Positions 48,257 to 49,318 of a stretch of DNA of 49,318 bases are shown piece by piece. Made by a program: the position numbers and the translations under genes. The stretch's first letter is position 1; the number at the start of each line of letters is the position of its first letter. The notes beneath the pieces were generated by a model, which was not told the DNA's origin, searched no databases, and saw only the letters and a program-made list of their open reading frames with translations. The stretch is from Martensiomyces pterosporus (taxonomy: Eukaryota > Kickxellomycota > Kickxellomycetes > Kickxellales > Kickxellaceae): the NCBI GenBank assembly GCA_025201845.1, contig MU604033.1, positions 9,385 through 58,702 of the forward strand. The letters run 5' to 3'.

Positions 48257-49318
48257 TTAGAGCTGAGGGCCAGCAGCAATGATCTCGGGCGTGGCCTTGT
48301 CGGCGTACTCCTTGAAGTTGGACTGGAAGAGCTGGGCGAGCTTGGCAATGGTCTCCTGGAACTCCTGGGGAGTGCCCTCCCAGGCCTGCGAGGGATCGAG
48401 GACCTTGGCAGGGACGTTGGAGACGGCGGTGGGGATCTGGAGGTTGAAGACGCCGTAGTTGGTGTACTCGGCGTTCTGCAGCTCGCCCGAGTGGATGGCA
48501 TCGATGATGGCGCGCGAGTACTTGAGCGAGATGCGCTTGCCAATGCCGTAGGCGCCGCCGTTCCATCCGGTGTTGACGAGCCAGACGTTGACGTTGTGCT
48601 CCTGCATCTTCTGGGCGAGCATCTGCGCGTACTTGACGGGGTGCCAGACAAGGAAGGGCTGGCCGAAGCAGGCAGAGAAGGTGGCCTCGGGCTCGGTGAC
48701 GCCCTCCTCGGTACCGGCGATCTTGGCGGTGTATCCCGAGATGAAGTGGTACATTGCCTGGGCAGGGGTGAGCTTGGCAACAGGGGGCAGAACGCCAAAG
48801 GCGTCGCAGGTGAGCAGAACAATGTTCTTGGGGTTGCCGCCGACGCAGGGGATCTTTGCGTTGGGGATGTATTCGATGGGGTACGCGCAGCGGGTGTTCT
48901 CGGTGATGGACTTGTCGGTGTAGTCGACAACGCGGGTAGCCTCGTCGTAGATGACGTTCTCCAGAACAGAGCCGAAGCGGATGGCGTTGAAGATCTCAGG
49001 CTCCTTCTCGGCGGAGAGATCGATGGTCTTGGCGTAGCAGCCGCCCTCAATGTTGAAAACACCGTTCTCAGTCCAGACGTGCTCGTCGTCGCCGATCAAG
49101 GGGCGCTGGGGGTCGGCAGAGAGGGTGGTCTTGCCGGTTCCCGAGAGACCAAAGAAGAGCGAGACATCGCCGGTGGGGCCCTCATTGCACGACGAGTGGA
49201 GCGAGAGGACGCCAGCCTTGGGCATCAGGTAGTGCATGACAGTGAAAACGCCCTTCTTCATCTCTCCGGCGTACTCGGTGCCCAGGATGACCATCTGCTT
49301 GCGCTCAAAGGAGATGGC
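48257..49318 (-). CDS. PCK1: ATP-dependent phosphoenolpyruvate carboxykinase (5' part outside window)
   Basis: 353 codons up to the TAA stop at 48257-48259; the frame is open to the right edge ([20 protein letters not shown]), so roughly the first third of a ~540-residue protein is missing. Visible motifs: [12 protein letters not shown], the kinase-1a loop [13 protein letters not shown], metal/nucleotide site [63 protein letters not shown] and [20 protein letters not shown] with the adenine-binding region. It converts oxaloacetate and ATP to PEP in the cytosol, the committed step of gluconeogenesis; in fungi it is normally glucose-repressed. No intron is seen in this part. Confidence 0.97.
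   Translation of the reverse strand, partial: AISFERKQMVILGTEYAGEMKKGVFTVMHYLMPKAGVLSLHSSCNEGPTGDVSLFFGLSGTGKTTLSADPQRPLIGDDEHVWTENGVFNIEGGCYAKTIDLSAEKEPEIFNAIRFGSVLENVIYDEATRVVDYTDKSITENTRCAYPIEYIPNAKIPCVGGNPKNIVLLTCDAFGVLPPVAKLTPAQAMYHFISGYTAKIAGTEEGVTEPEATFSACFGQPFLVWHPVKYAQMLAQKMQEHNVNVWLVNTGWNGGAYGIGKRISLKYSRAIIDAIHSGELQNAEYTNYGVFNLQIPTAVSNVPAKVLDPSQAWEGTPQEFQETIAKLAQLFQSNFKEYADKATPEIIAAGPQL

Overview
The window is nuclear DNA from a fungus. It holds spliceosomal introns with GTAAGT-like donors, CTAAC/CTGAT-like branch points and TAG/CAG acceptors. It also holds typical fungal housekeeping genes (ALG5, GEM1, an RGD1-type F-BAR/RhoGAP, ATP-dependent PEP carboxykinase) and many Gln/His/Ser-rich coding tracts. 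A PANK4-type pantothenate kinase fused to a DUF89 phosphatase, sparse 5'-biased introns and the overall gene style suggest an early-diverging lineage. I lean towards Kickxellomycotina (Coemansia/Linderina-like), but that is inference. I recognise no rRNA, tRNA, transposon, virus or CRISPR array.

Layout, left to right. 1-2072 (-): 5' part of a low-complexity protein, possibly Sbe2-related, running off the left edge. 3560-5974 (-): PANK4-like kinase/phosphatase fusion. 6960-8381 (+): serine incorporator TMS1. 8531-11053 (-): a protein that appears to join an N-terminal HOOK domain (dynein-adaptor type) to a choline-transporter-like (Pns1/CTL) membrane domain. 11709-14098 (+): four-exon Miro GTPase GEM1. 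A same-strand run follows (-): BI-1/TMBIM6-like (15223-16278), MutL homologue PMS1 (16504-18930), actin capping protein alpha CAP1 (19321-20417, three exons) and ribosomal protein eS4 (20821-22417, start codon alone in exon 1). Then (+): ALG5 (23199-24332), the pyruvate dehydrogenase E2 subunit (25249-27548) and a small unknown gene (27978-28425). 28693-31008 (-): C2H2 transcription factor. 31009-38620: 7.6 kb with no convincing gene. 38621-41222 (+): RGD1-like F-BAR/RhoGAP. 41348-45082 (-): SLC12-type cation-chloride cotransporter. 45464-46207 (-): mitochondrial rRNA methyltransferase MRM2. 46410-47110 (+): small leucine-zipper-like protein. 48257-49318 (-): 3' part of PCK1, running off the right edge.

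The genes do not form one pathway; this is an ordinary eukaryotic neighbourhood of independently transcribed units. The features that stand out are: (i) the HOOK-CTL fusion, whose first HOOK helix is only recovered by recognising a 111-nt intron; (ii) three perfect tandem duplications in non-coding DNA (78, 123 and 78 bp), one of which has duplicated the 3' splice site of an RGD1 intron; (iii) a triplicated 24-residue motif in the N-terminal extension of the BI-1 protein; (iv) the 7.6-kb gene-free interval upstream of the C2H2 factor. All gene models were read by eye from the sequence; exon borders are predictions without transcript evidence.
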